DNA of 64,000 nucleotides from Xiheibacterium sp038325765 (GCA_038325765.1 JBBQJI010000003.1:62001-126000), one strand, 5' to 3'. Numbered from the stretch's first letter, positions 35,625-46,561 are shown. Notes: generated by a model not told the origin, from the sequence alone. Numbers and translations are program-made.

Positions 35625-37487
35625 TCAGACCTCCTCCGCGGTCACGCGCATGACCTCTTCGATCGACGTGGTGCCACACAGGACCTTGTGGGCGCCGTCG
35701 TCACGCAGCGTTCGCATGCCCTGGGCGACGGCGGCCTGCTTGATCTGGCTGCTGTCGGTGTTGCGGATCGCGAGCCTTCGGATCTCTTCGTTGATCTGCA
35801 GCACCTCGTAGATGCCCGTTCGCCCGCTGTAGCCGGTGTTGCCGCACCGATCGCAGCCCTGCGGGTTGGCCTCGAACAGCATGCCCGGCGGCGGCAACAC
35901 GCGACCCGCCGGGGCCACGAGCGGCAACGGCAGGCCCTCGGCGTCGAGCAGCGGCGCGTTGAGCGAGATCTCGCCGGCGAAGAAGCGCTCGGGATCGATG
36001 CCCACGTCGGAGAGTTCGGCGGCCAACGGACGGTGCGGCCGCGCGCACGACGTGCACACCCGCCGCAGCAGGCGCTGGGCTTGCAACGCCACCAACGACG
36101 ACGCCACCAAAAACGGCTGCACGCCCATGTCGACCAGGCGGGTGATCCCCGTCGCCGCGTCGTTGGTGTGAATCGTCGAGAGCACCAAGTGACCGGTGAG
36201 CGACGCCTGGATCGCGATCTCGGCGGTCTCGAGATCGCGGATCTCGCCGACCATGATCACGTCGGGATCGTGGCGCAGGAACGAGCGCAGACCGCTGGCG
36301 AACGTGAGGTTGATCTTGGGCTGGACCTGGACCTGGCTGATGCCCGCGAGCTGGTACTCGACCGGGTCTTCGATCGTGAGGATGTTGAGGTCGGGGCGGT
36401 TGATGCGGGCCAGACACGAGTACAGCGTGGTCGTCTTGCCCGAGCCGGTGGGGCCCGTGACCAAGAAGATGCCATGCGGTCGGTGGATGACCTCGTCGAT
36501 GGTGCGGTAGTGGTCCGGCGCGACGCCGATCGCGTCGAGCGACAGCGCCATCGCCGACTTGTCGAGCAGACGGATCGTGACCCGCTCACCGTGGGCCGTG
36601 GGCACGGTGGCGACGCGCATGTCGACCTCCTTGCCGGCGATCTTGCGGCGGATGCGGCCATCTTGCGGCAGCCGCTTCTCGGCGATGTTGAGGCCCGCCA
36701 TGATCTTCACGCGGGCGATGACGCTGGGATGGTGGGCCTTGGGCGCGCGCTTGACCTCGTGGAGCACACCATCGACCCGGTTGCGCACGATGATCTCGCG
36801 GTCGCCGGGCTCGATGTGGATGTCCGAGGCCTTCTCCTTGCTCGCGTTGAAGATGAGCCCGTTGACAAAGCGGATGATCGGCGCGTCCTCGGCCGAGGCG
36901 TGGAGGATGTCCTCGTCCTGCTCGTCGTATTCTTCCTCGCGCTTCTCGAGGTCGACGTCCTTGGTGCGCCGGGAATAGACCGCGTTGATGAGCTCGCCCA
37001 GCGCCGACGGCGGCATCATCGTCAGCGCCAGCTCAGCGTCGTAGAGGCCGCCCAGATCGTCGAGATCGAGCACCCGCGTGGGGTCGCCGATGAACACCGA
37101 CAGCGTGCCCTCGTCGTGGTCGTGGCGAAATGGCAGCACCGAGTTGTTGCGCGCAAAGCCCATCGGCACGCGCTCGACCAGCTCGTCGTCGACATCCTCG
37201 ACAGACGCGCGCTCGCGACACGGCAGCGCGAACTGCCGTGCGAGCGCCTGGCACACGTCCCACTCGGTGCAGTGGCGGAGGCGCACCAAGGTCTCGCCGA
37301 CGCGCTCGGCCTCGAGGTGCTGGGCGCCCAGGGCCTCGGCCAATCCCTCGGGGGTGCACGCCCCGACCTCGATGAGGATCTCGCCGAGCAGACGCGCGTC
37401 GGGCCGGCGGCCCAGCGGCGGCAACAACGGACCCGGCGCCATCGCGGGCGCCAGCAGATCGGCGACTTGGGCGAGGACGGTGTTCAT
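35625..37487 (-). CDS. gspE: Type II secretion ATPase E
   Basis: The 620-residue protein has the N1/N2 domains (about 25-160) and the secretion ATPase core. The Walker A is GPTGSGKTTTLYS, followed by ILTIEDPVEYQ (Asp box), MVGEIRDLETAEIA (Walker B) and a His box (LSTIHTNDAATGI). The zinc-binding tetracysteine element is CTSC ... CDRCG. The two CxxC pairs are separated by about 65 residues, longer than usual, with a Pro-rich insert. It powers pseudopilus assembly at the cytoplasmic face. It overlaps gspD by 4 bases. Confidence 0.96.
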   Translation of the reverse strand: MNTVLAQVADLLAPAMAPGPLLPPLGRRPDARLLGEILIEVGACTPEGLAEALGAQHLEAERVGETLVRLRHCTEWDVCQALARQFALPCRERASVEDVDDELVERVPMGFARNNSVLPFRHDHDEGTLSVFIGDPTRVLDLDDLGGLYDAELALTMMPPSALGELINAVYSRRTKDVDLEKREEEYDEQDEDILHASAEDAPIIRFVNGLIFNASKEKASDIHIEPGDREIIVRNRVDGVLHEVKRAPKAHHPSVIARVKIMAGLNIAEKRLPQDGRIRRKIAGKEVDMRVATVPTAHGERVTIRLLDKSAMALSLDAIGVAPDHYRTIDEVIHRPHGIFLVTGPTGSGKTTTLYSCLARINRPDLNILTIEDPVEYQLAGISQVQVQPKINLTFASGLRSFLRHDPDVIMVGEIRDLETAEIAIQASLTGHLVLSTIHTNDAATGITRLVDMGVQPFLVASSLVALQAQRLLRRVCTSCARPHRPLAAELSDVGIDPERFFAGEISLNAPLLDAEGLPLPLVAPAGRVLPPPGMLFEANPQGCDRCGNTGYSGRTGIYEVLQINEEIRRLAIRNTDSSQIKQAAVAQGMRTLRDDGAHKVLCGTTSIEEVMRVTAEEV

Positions 37488-39970
37488 TGGACCGGTGGTG
37501 TGGGCTTGCGAGTGGGCGCCGCCGGAGCGGCGGGCGTGGACGGGCGGGTCGGCGGCGCCGCCGGGGTCTCGTCCGGCTCGGCGTCTTCCTCGGCGTAGGC
37601 GCGCGGAGACAGGCCGATCTCGCCCGTGATCTCGGTGCGCTGCATCTCCATCTCGGCGCGAGCCCGGGACTCGCGCTCGTCACCCATGCGCAGGGCCTCG
37701 GCGTTGATCGAGCCGAGCAGGCCACTTTTTTTGCGGTAGTTGACGTTGGTGTCGAGATCGCGGCGCTTGAACGAGGTGTAGCGCTCGAGGAACTCGAGCC
37801 GCTCGTCCAACCGTCGCTTGTGGATCCGCCGGGCATCGTCCGGCGTCTCGAGGATGTGCGGCACCAGGATCATCAGCAGGTTGACCTTGGCCTTGCTGCG
37901 ACGCTTGGCCTTGAACAGCCAGCCCAGCAGCGGGATCTTGCCGAGGCCCGGGACCTCCGACACGCTCTCGCGCTCGACCTCCTGCACCAGGCCACCGAGC
38001 ACGACCGGCTGATCGTCGCGGGCGACGACCTTGTCCAGCTTGATCCGCCGCTTGGTGGTGGTGACACCGAGGGTCGGGGACTCCGACGCGATCTCGTTGT
38101 TCTCCATCTCGATGTCGAGGGTGACCGTCTTCTCGTCGTTGACGTGCGGCGTGACCTTGACGTTGAGCGACACGTCCTGGCGCTGGATCGACTGGAACGG
38201 CGTGAAGCCACCGCCGGCACCGCCGCCGGGGTTGAAGCTCACGGCGCCCGGCGTGGGCACGTTGCGGCCGACCTCGATGACCGCCTCTTGGTTGTCGGCG
38301 GTGTACATGTGCGGCTCGGCGACGAAGTTGACGTCGCTGTCCTGCTGCAGGGCTTGGATGATCACGCCGAAGGCCGGGATGTCCTGGCCCAGGCCGGTGA
38401 GCGCGCCCGAGCCCGGGATCTGCGGTCCGAGCACGCCGGCAGCGAGTCCCGGCAGCACCGAGGGCGACAGCAGCAGCGAGTTGGCCTTGGAGGTCGGCGC
38501 GTTGGCGACGAAGCCGACGCCCTGGCCCGATGCACCGGGCGCGTTGACGTTGAAGCCGGCGCCGAAGTGGGCACCGACACCGGCCTCGAGCGTCTTCTCG
38601 ACGTTGAGCTCGAGCAGGTAGATCTCGATGTAGACCTGCTTGCGCTCGGCATCGAGGGCCTCGATCACGTCGCGCAGCGCCTCGAAGTCGGACTGCGACG
38701 CGAGGATCACGAGCGAGCGCGTCGCCGGATCGGCGGTGACGCGGATGTCGCCCGAGAAGGTCTCGCCCGGCACCGCACCGGGGGCCGGCTGCGCGGGCGC
38801 CTGGCCCTGACGTCCGCCCGCCGCACCGCCCGCGGACGCGCCACGCTGGGCGCCCGAACCGAGCTGCGTGAGCACGTTGGCGACCTCCTCGGGATCGGCA
38901 TTGCGCAGCTTCACCACATGGATGCGCCCCGCGCCGCCCGACAGCGGCACGTCGAGCTGCTCGATCAGCTTGCGCATGACCTGGTAGTCGCCGTCTTGCG
39001 CGACGATGATGAGCGTGCCGGTGCGCTCGTCGACGATGACGCGCGAGAACCCGGGCTCACCGCCGGCGGCCGCGGCCGGTGCAGCGCGGCCTCGACCCCG
39101 GGCCGCAGGCGCGGCCGCGCCTCCCGCCTTGCCCCCCGGCTTCTCGCCGAAGATCTCGCGGATGGTCTCGGCGATGGTCTCGGGATCGGCGTAGCGCAGC
39201 TGGAAGAAGAAGATCTTCTCGGCCGACACCTCGGGGTTGTCGAGCTGCTGCACGATCTTGAGCAGGCGACGGACGCTGCTGCCGGTGTCGGTGAGGATCA
39301 CCAGGTCGCCGATCTGATCGACGCTGCCCTGCTTGGTCTTGAGCTTGTCGAGCAGCGTGACGATGTCGGCGGCGTTGCCGCTCTCGACGCGGTAGAGCTG
39401 GGTGACGTAGCGGTCGTTGTTGGGCGCGCGGCCGCTGGGTCCGTACACCGGCAAGGTCCGGCCCTTGGCGTCGGTGGTCTCGACGATCTTGAAGTAGTCG
39501 CCCGACGGCTCGACCGTCAGCCCCATGGTCTGCAGCGCGGCATAGAACGCCGCGTAGGCCTCCTCGACCGTGACCGCCTCGGGCGACAAGATGGTGACCT
39601 TGCCGCCGCGTACCTTGGGGTCCCAGATGAATTTCTGGCAGCTCACGCTCATCATCCAATTGATGAGATCGTCGAGCTCGGCCTCCTTGGGCAGCGTGAT
39701 GCGGAACTTCGCGCCGCGGGGCTGCTTGCGGCAGACGTTGTAACCGCCGACGCCGCCCTCGTCCCCCGACAGCTCGCCGCCGCCATCGTCATCGCCGCGG
39801 GCGCTGCCGGCACCGCGGCCACCACCGTCGTCCGGCGGGGTGGCCGGGGGCGTGGCCGAGGGACGCACCGGCGCGGCGCCGCGCGAAGGGGCGGCAGGGC
39901 CCGCCCAGACCGCCTGCGGCAGCATCAGCGCCATGGTTGTCGCGAGCGCGACGATCGAGCGAGGGCTCAT
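37484..39970 (-). CDS. gspD: Type II secretion outer-membrane secretin D
   Basis: The 828-residue protein has a signal peptide (ALMLPQAVWAG), an Asp/Gly-rich linker (45-80), then N0 (about 85-165), N1, N2 and N3 domains (RYVTQLYRVESGNAADIV; FFFQLRYADPETIAETI; HVVKLRNADPEEVANVL). The secretin barrel carries the signature VPGLGKIPLLGWLF. The N2 and N3 domains contain Ala/Gly-rich insertions. The C-terminal 60 residues are Ala/Pro/Thr-rich (TPAAPPTRPSTPAAPAAPT) and may be a pilotin or surface contact segment. It forms the outer-membrane channel. It overlaps gspC and gspE. Confidence 0.96.
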   Translation of the reverse strand: MSPRSIVALATTMALMLPQAVWAGPAAPSRGAAPVRPSATPPATPPDDGGGRGAGSARGDDDGGGELSGDEGGVGGYNVCRKQPRGAKFRITLPKEAELDDLINWMMSVSCQKFIWDPKVRGGKVTILSPEAVTVEEAYAAFYAALQTMGLTVEPSGDYFKIVETTDAKGRTLPVYGPSGRAPNNDRYVTQLYRVESGNAADIVTLLDKLKTKQGSVDQIGDLVILTDTGSSVRRLLKIVQQLDNPEVSAEKIFFFQLRYADPETIAETIREIFGEKPGGKAGGAAAPAARGRGRAAPAAAAGGEPGFSRVIVDERTGTLIIVAQDGDYQVMRKLIEQLDVPLSGGAGRIHVVKLRNADPEEVANVLTQLGSGAQRGASAGGAAGGRQGQAPAQPAPGAVPGETFSGDIRVTADPATRSLVILASQSDFEALRDVIEALDAERKQVYIEIYLLELNVEKTLEAGVGAHFGAGFNVNAPGASGQGVGFVANAPTSKANSLLLSPSVLPGLAAGVLGPQIPGSGALTGLGQDIPAFGVIIQALQQDSDVNFVAEPHMYTADNQEAVIEVGRNVPTPGAVSFNPGGGAGGGFTPFQSIQRQDVSLNVKVTPHVNDEKTVTLDIEMENNEIASESPTLGVTTTKRRIKLDKVVARDDQPVVLGGLVQEVERESVSEVPGLGKIPLLGWLFKAKRRSKAKVNLLMILVPHILETPDDARRIHKRRLDERLEFLERYTSFKRRDLDTNVNYRKKSGLLGSINAEALRMGDERESRARAEMEMQRTEITGEIGLSPRAYAEEDAEPDETPAAPPTRPSTPAAPAAPTRKPTPPVQ

Positions 39971-41010
39971 TGGATCTGGATCTCCTTGTTGATTGACTTG
40001 CCCTTGCGCTCGATCGTGACCTGGAGGTTCGTCGCGCGGCGGAGCTTGGTGTACAGGCCCATCGCCTGATCGATACCGACGAGATCCTCGCCGTTGACGG
40101 CGACGAGCTTGTCACCGTTCTTGAGGCCGAGCAGCTTGGGCAGGCTCCCGCGGCGGATGCCGTAGAACTTGAACCCGACCTCGCCGTCCTTGGCCGGCAC
40201 GATGCGCGCCTGCTTCGCCAAGGACATGGGGTTGGTGATCAGCGACTCGACGAACGCACGCTCGACGATGCAGAGGTTCTCGTTCGGGCAGTTGATCGAG
40301 TCCTCGGCCCCGGGGATGCCGTCTTTGGGCGGCTCGGCCTTCGGGGCGTCGTGGGGCTCGGGCGTGGGCGCCTTGGGCTCGGGCATGGCGCCGCCGATCT
40401 CGATGTACTCGAGCGCGGCGTTGTTGCGCAGGTGCACGACGCCCTGGTCGATGCCGGTGACCACCACCCCGGGGCGTACCACGTCGTCGACCCCGTACAG
40501 GCCCACCGAGCCCGCGTCGCCGTCGTAGACGGTGGCGAGCGATAGCATCGGGTCGCTGGATTCCATCGTTGCCTGCAGCCGCAGCGGCAAGCCGCTGCGG
40601 ACCTCGCCGGGTTGGATCACCGGCCCGGTCGGCCGCCCCGACGCATCGTAGGTCGGCGTCGACGGCCCGGCGGTGCTCACCTCGGCCTCGGGCGGCAAGC
40701 AGCTGGGGCAGAAGATGTTGAACTTGCGCACCTGGTCCGACGCGCGGTCCTTACTGGCGCGCGTCGAGCCCAGCCGCGGTGGCGTCGTGAGCGTGGCCTT
40801 CGGCGCGCCGAGGGAACCGATCTTCGCGTCGCCCTCCTCGTCCTCTTCGTCGCCCTCGGTGTCGCCGCCTTCGACCTGGGCATCATCCGCCGAGACCAAC
40901 ACGAGCGAGCTGCCGAGCTGGGTCGACACCGCGCTCGCGGCGAGTCCAGCCGCCGCGGCGATACCGAGCGTCTTGATGATCCAGAAGTAGCGGGTGAACA
41001 GCGCTTCCAT
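39967..41010 (-). CDS. gspC: Type II secretion protein C with PDZ domain
   Basis: The 347-residue protein has an N-terminal membrane helix (about 8-28), an Asp/Glu-rich stretch (45-62) and a CPSC motif (FCPSC). A homology-region-like beta domain follows (LRLQATMESSDPMLSLATV; GVDDVVRPGVVV), then NCPNENLCIVERAF and a C-terminal PDZ domain (FYGIRRGSLPKLLGLKNGD, then KLVAVNGEDL). GspC connects the platform to the secretin and takes part in substrate choice. The four Cys are shared with the paralogue at 42705, suggesting two conserved disulfides. It lies 15 bases after the regulator gene and overlaps gspD. Confidence 0.9.
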   Translation of the reverse strand: MEALFTRYFWIIKTLGIAAAAGLAASAVSTQLGSSLVLVSADDAQVEGGDTEGDEEDEEGDAKIGSLGAPKATLTTPPRLGSTRASKDRASDQVRKFNIFCPSCLPPEAEVSTAGPSTPTYDASGRPTGPVIQPGEVRSGLPLRLQATMESSDPMLSLATVYDGDAGSVGLYGVDDVVRPGVVVTGIDQGVVHLRNNAALEYIEIGGAMPEPKAPTPEPHDAPKAEPPKDGIPGAEDSINCPNENLCIVERAFVESLITNPMSLAKQARIVPAKDGEVGFKFYGIRRGSLPKLLGLKNGDKLVAVNGEDLVGIDQAMGLYTKLRRATNLQVTIERKGKSINKEIQIQ

Positions 41011-41025
41011 CGTCGACCTCGCGCG

Positions 41026-42489
<1,464 letters not shown>

Positions 42490-42537
42490 CGAGGGACTCC
42501 GATTAGCAAGACCGACGCCGCGGGGTAAACTTGTGGA

Positions 42538-42566
42538 ATTCTAAATGCTTGAGTCGTGGAAGGCAG
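42538..42566 (-). promoter_or_regulatory. Candidate promoter of the regulator-T2SS operon
   Basis: On the minus strand TAGAAT (42538-42543) is a 5/6 match to a -10 box, inside an unusually A/T-rich stretch of this GC-rich region. It would start transcription about 40 bases before the regulator ATG. The corresponding -35 (42561-42566) reads CTGCCT and is poor. It fits because the gspC paralogue upstream is closed by a hairpin. Confidence 0.35.
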
Positions 42567-42664
42567 AGCTCCGGCCGCCGAATTGTCCGGCTGTCCCGGG
42601 GGCGTGGACATTCTGTCACGACCCGAGGGCAAGCGCCCCTGCGCGGTGACATTCGTGCGCGCGC

Positions 42665-42703
42665 GGCGTCCTGCAGGCGCCCGGGTGCCTGCGCCCGGAC
42701 GCC
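42665..42703 (-). terminator. Two-part hairpin after the gspC paralogue
   Basis: GGCGTCC (42665-42671) pairs with GGACGCC (42697-42703), and inside it GCAGGC (42673-42678) pairs with GCCTGC (42687-42692). The structure begins one base after the paralogue stop codon. It lacks a T-run, so it may act as a Rho-independent-like stop or as an mRNA 3' stabiliser. It separates this gene from the secretion operon. Confidence 0.45.
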
Positions 42704-42704
42704 G

Positions 42705-43706
42705 TCAGCGGATCTCGATGCGCTTGCGGACGGCCTTGCCCTTGCGGTCCAAGGTGACCTCGAGGTTCGTCGCGCGCTTCAGCTTGGTCATCAGACCCAG
42801 CGCGTCGTCGAGACCCCGCAACTCCTGACCGTTGACCGCGAGCAGCACGTCGCCGTTGGCGAGGCCGAGCTTCTTCGCGAGCGAACCGCTGCGCACGCCG
42901 GCGATGCGGAAGCCGCCCTCGGGCACCGGCACGACCCGCGGAGCCTGCGCGGCGAACTTGGCCGGGTTGGCGAGGATCTCGTCCACGAAGGCGCGCTCGA
43001 CCACGCACTCGTCCGCGCCCGAGCACGTGATGGCATCCAGACCGGGCGCCTCGGCGACGGGCTTGGCCTTGGGCTCGTCCTCGGTCTTCGCCGTGGTCGC
43101 GACCGCGGGTGGCGGAGGCGCGCCGAGCTCGAGCAGCTCGATGCCGCTCGCGGTGCGCAGGGCGACGCGCCCCTGCTGCACCGACACCACAGAGGCGCCG
43201 GGGCGCACGACGTCGCCCGCGGCGTACACACCGACGATGCCGCGCTCCACGTCGAAGATCGTCGCGAGCGAGTGCTCGGAGCGCTCCGCCTCCATCGTCG
43301 CGTGCAGCCGCAGCGGCAGGCGCGTGGCGATGGTCGCCGCGGGCAACGGGCCTGCGGGTCCTTGCGCGAGCACGACGGGGGCCGCGGCGCCCTCGGGCTG
43401 GCAGCTCGGGCAAAACGGGTTGTAGCCCTCGAGCGTGGCACGGGCCGCGCGGTGCCCGAACGAGGGCCCGCCGGCCGCGGCCACCGGTGCGACCGGCCGC
43501 GCCTGGCTCGCGAGCACCTCGGGCTCGTCGTCGAGCGCGTCGTCGTCTTCGCCCGCGTCGGCGACGGTGGGCTGCAGGATGCTGGTGGTGGCATCGACGA
43601 TCACGAAGGCCAACGCCGAACTCGCCGCGCTGCCCGCCATCGCCGACGCCGTCGCGATGCCGAGCAGGCGGATCATCCAGAAGTGTCGACCGAACAGGGT
43701 GCCCAT
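42705..43706 (-). CDS. Second GspC-like protein with PDZ domain
   Basis: The 333-residue protein is a clear paralogue of the GspC at 39967. The start MGTLFGRHFWMIRLLGIATA parallels MEALFTRYFWIIKTLGIAAA. Both have FCPSC, an HR-like beta domain (LRLHATMEAERSEHSLATIF), C-x6-C before VVERAFV and an end PDZ (GVRSGSLAKKLGLANGD, then VLLAVNGQEL). All four Cys are conserved. It lies 215 bases upstream of the regulator gene as a separate unit. It could replace GspC in an alternative secretion complex or bind a different secretin; this is inference. Confidence 0.85.
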   Translation of the reverse strand: MGTLFGRHFWMIRLLGIATASAMAGSAASSALAFVIVDATTSILQPTVADAGEDDDALDDEPEVLASQARPVAPVAAAGGPSFGHRAARATLEGYNPFCPSCQPEGAAAPVVLAQGPAGPLPAATIATRLPLRLHATMEAERSEHSLATIFDVERGIVGVYAAGDVVRPGASVVSVQQGRVALRTASGIELLELGAPPPPAVATTAKTEDEPKAKPVAEAPGLDAITCSGADECVVERAFVDEILANPAKFAAQAPRVVPVPEGGFRIAGVRSGSLAKKLGLANGDVLLAVNGQELRGLDDALGLMTKLKRATNLEVTLDRKGKAVRKRIEIR

Positions 43707-43925
43707 GGGTGTCTCCGCACCCAGAGCAGAGCAAGCGCCTCGCCGTGGGGGCGCGCGCGGAGCGGAGGGCCTGGTTCCGCCCAGTTGCGATGCGCGCAGA
43801 GTCCTCGCTTCGCCGCAATGGCAGGCGGCAGACCCGGAGTCGCCGGCCGGCGTGCCAACACGGCAATCTCCGCCAACGGGGGCGTCACGGCCTGGCAGCG
43901 TCGCGGCCCGCAGCGGCGCGAATCG

Positions 43926-44861
43926 CTACTCGCCGCGTGCGGGGCGGCTCATCAGCTGCGCGATCACGGCGCTGCCCGACACCTTGCCCGAGAGCAGCGC
44001 GGCCATGCCGGCGGCGATCGGCGCCTCGAGGGCGTGGCGCTCGGCGAACGCGGCGATCTGGGCGGCGATCCCCGCCCCTTCGACGAAGGCGCCGGCCCGC
44101 GCCGCAGCGTCCGCGAGCGGGAGTCCATCGGCGAGCGCGCGACCGAACAGCGACTCGGGCCGACCGTCGCCGGCGACCGCCGCCATCAGGTCACCGAAGC
44201 CCGCGAGACCGAAGAACGTGCGCTCGTTCGCGCCGCACGCCACACCGACGCGCGTCGCTTCGGCCATGCCGCGCGTCGCCAGGATCGCGGTGGTCGCCGG
44301 GCCGAAGCCGCTGCCCTGCGCATAGCCGATGACGAGCGCGAGCAGGCCGACCATGGCCGACGCGACCTCGACGCCGACGACGTCGGCGGTGCCGTAGATT
44401 CGCATGGTCGGCCCGCCGATGGCCTCGCGCACCGCCTCGGTGACCTCGGGGAACAACGAGCCCACGATCGCGCCGCCGGGCTCCCCTTCGGCCAGCGCCC
44501 GTGCCACGAGCGGACCGGCGAGCACGCCGACGCGCCGTGCGGGCGTCGCCGTGCGCAGCCGCTGCGTCAGCGTGGTGAGATCGTCGCCGAGTAGACCACG
44601 GCTGACGTGGACGAGCAGGTGCGTGCCGTCGAGGTACTGCCCGAGCGCGCGCGCGAGCCCATCGACGTGGATCGACGGGGCCGCGACGAAGATGAGCTCG
44701 GCGTCGGCGACCTCGGACAGCCGGGTGGTGCCGAGGATGTTGACGTGGGCCGGCTCGCGGGCCTGGCGGCTCCACAGCGTGACCACCTTGCCCGTGCGCG
44801 CCACCGCCACCGCGAGCGCCTGGCCGAATCCACCGCCGCCCAGGACTGCGACCCGACTCAT
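43926..44861 (-). CDS. GpsA-like glycerol-3-phosphate dehydrogenase homologue lacking key lysines
   Basis: The 311-residue protein has the GpsA fold: an N-terminal Rossmann motif (VAVLGGGGFGQALAVAVA), AAPS in the NAD domain and the C-terminal helical domain with ATRGMAEATR and GLAGFGDLM. Two lysines conserved in active GpsA are missing. The SKG block reads VSRGLL (R88), and ALKN reads AMVG (V171); the downstream GDN Asn is Pro (P188). It may therefore bind ligand without classical catalysis, or catalyse something else. The ATG overlaps the stop of the acyltransferase gene, so both are made together. Confidence 0.8.
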   Translation of the reverse strand: MSRVAVLGGGGFGQALAVAVARTGKVVTLWSRQAREPAHVNILGTTRLSEVADAELIFVAAPSIHVDGLARALGQYLDGTHLLVHVSRGLLGDDLTTLTQRLRTATPARRVGVLAGPLVARALAEGEPGGAIVGSLFPEVTEAVREAIGGPTMRIYGTADVVGVEVASAMVGLLALVIGYAQGSGFGPATTAILATRGMAEATRVGVACGANERTFFGLAGFGDLMAAVAGDGRPESLFGRALADGLPLADAAARAGAFVEGAGIAAQIAAFAERHALEAPIAAGMAALLSGKVSGSAVIAQLMSRPARGE

Positions 44862-46561
44862 GTGCGCAGCTCCATGACCTCGATGTCGCGCGCGGCGGCG
44901 CGATCGGCGTCGTTGGCGGCGCTGGCGAGCTCGATGGCGAAGCCGCGCAGCCGGTTGGCGTAGTACAGCAGCAAATTGGGATCCTCCGCGAGCACGGAGC
45001 CGCTCACCACCTTGGCCACCGGGCGCAGATGGTAGCCATCCCACGTCGCGAGGCAGCGCTCGAGGATGCGCTGCGGGCTCTCGCGGCGCAGCAGGGAGTC
45101 GACATGGATGCGGCCGCGCTGCTCGAGGGAGAGCAGCGCGTCGCGGGTGTGCCCGAGGTCGGCCGCGAGCTCGTCGATCGGGATCGCGATGTCGCCGCGA
45201 TGTCGCAGCCTCGCGAACAGATCGAGCCCGGGTGTGGCCCGGACCATGCGCCGGAAGATCACGTGGGCCAGCAGCTGCGTAGGCATCGCGACGGTCTCGA
45301 CGCCGTAGCTGTGGGCGATCGACTCGCCGAGTTCGCGCGTGTACGCGGCGTCGCGGGCGGGATCGACCACCGCGTGGCCGCGATGCGTGACATAGGACAT
45401 CGGATCGATCGTGCGACCGTCCGGGGCCAGTGATCGGCCCTCGTCGTCGACGCGGTTGCCGAAGGGATCCATCGGCTCACCGAACCGGATCACGCACGCG
45501 CTCTCGAGCGCGCGGAAGCGGCTGAAGAACGACACCCAGCGCTCGAGCTGCGAGAACTCATCGTCCTCGATGATGTAGCGGTGGCGACCGGCCTCTTTGA
45601 GGTGGTCGTCGATGAGCGTCTCGGCCTCGAGCACCAGCGCGTAGTTGATCGTCGCGGGGACGAAGTACACCGGCCGCCGGATGCCCCGGGAGTGGTTGCG
45701 GCTGAAGGCGTCGATGCCACTGCCGGCGAGCCCGAGCTTGAGGCGCTTCTCGATCGCACCCGAACGCGAGCGGGTGCCGCCGGGGAAGAACAGCGAGTGG
45801 TACCCGCGCTCGATCATGACGCTCGAGTAGCTCTTGAGCACGTCCTTGTAGAGCATGGCCTTGATGCGCCGGTCGACGCGGTAGGCGCCGAGATTGTGCA
45901 TGAAGAACGAGATGATCGGATTGGAGAACAGGTTCTTGCCGGCGCCGTACACCACCGGCGAGAGGCCCTCGCGCAGCAGCACCCACGCGATCGCGATCGA
46001 GTCGAGGTTGCTGCAGTGGGTCGGCGCGAGCACGATCGTGCCCTTGCGCTGCAGCGCCCGCAGTTTGTCGATCGGGCCCTGGGCCGACACCAACTCGTCC
46101 AGGCGGGCCCCGGAATCGAGCAACGAGCGCAGCACGCTCGACGGGTTCATCACCGCGGTGAGCAGCCCCGGGACGACCTTGGCCGCGAACTTGTAGACCC
46201 GCGGATCGAAGTTGCCCGCGACGTCGTAGGCCATCTTGGTGGCGCACTCGCGCAGCGTCTCCTGCTTGCCCTCGGATGACATCCGCGAGAGCCGCCGCAC
46301 GATGCCACGCCAGTACTCGAGGCGGTTCTTCGAGCCCTCGTCGGTGCGGGCTTCGTGGCGCCGGATCTCGGCATACGCGGCGTCGTTGAGGCACAGCTCG
46401 ATGTCCTCGTCGCCTTGATGGCGCTCGAGGATGCGCCGCACCACGTCGGCGACGATGTCGTCGCGCTCGCTGTTGAACCAGAACACCTTCGGATCGGTCG
46501 GCGCCGGGACGTAGGTGCGGAACCGTGGCAGACGCAGCGGCTTGGTCGGCAACAGCTTCAT
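44858..46561 (-). CDS. PlsB-like glycerol-3-phosphate/DHAP acyltransferase
   Basis: The 567-residue protein has the four acyltransferase blocks: THCSNLDSIA (Hx4D), GAGKNLFSNPIISFFMHNLG with AYRVDRR, LFFPGGTRSRSGAIEKRLKL, and FVPATINYALVLEA. The N-terminal 130 residues and the C-terminal 200 residues resemble PlsB-type proteins. It would acylate position 1 of a glycerol-phosphate at the membrane. FPGGTRSRSG has Gly where many relatives have Glu. It is coupled by ATGA to the GpsA-like gene, pointing to phospholipid or ether-lipid precursor synthesis. Confidence 0.82.
   Translation of the reverse strand: MKLLPTKPLRLPRFRTYVPAPTDPKVFWFNSERDDIVADVVRRILERHQGDEDIELCLNDAAYAEIRRHEARTDEGSKNRLEYWRGIVRRLSRMSSEGKQETLRECATKMAYDVAGNFDPRVYKFAAKVVPGLLTAVMNPSSVLRSLLDSGARLDELVSAQGPIDKLRALQRKGTIVLAPTHCSNLDSIAIAWVLLREGLSPVVYGAGKNLFSNPIISFFMHNLGAYRVDRRIKAMLYKDVLKSYSSVMIERGYHSLFFPGGTRSRSGAIEKRLKLGLAGSGIDAFSRNHSRGIRRPVYFVPATINYALVLEAETLIDDHLKEAGRHRYIIEDDEFSQLERWVSFFSRFRALESACVIRFGEPMDPFGNRVDDEGRSLAPDGRTIDPMSYVTHRGHAVVDPARDAAYTRELGESIAHSYGVETVAMPTQLLAHVIFRRMVRATPGLDLFARLRHRGDIAIPIDELAADLGHTRDALLSLEQRGRIHVDSLLRRESPQRILERCLATWDGYHLRPVAKVVSGSVLAEDPNLLLYYANRLRGFAIELASAANDADRAAARDIEVMELRT

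Noticed and set aside
37487..40069. 860-codon open frame antisense to gspD
   Set aside because: It mirrors secretin codons and has biased composition with no motif. The same holds for the long antisense frames over thiC, gspE, gspL and the RND gene.
26252..41010. Type IV pilus assembly cluster
   Set aside because: The PilM-like GspL is suggestive, but GspC with PDZ, GspM, GspN, GspH-I-J-K and the order C to N identify a type II secretion system.
43843..43858. TTGGCACG on the minus strand upstream of the gspC paralogue as a sigma54 -24 box
   Set aside because: The -24 half is perfect, but at the proper distance the -12 box reads CCGG rather than TTGC, so a working sigma54 promoter is not supported.
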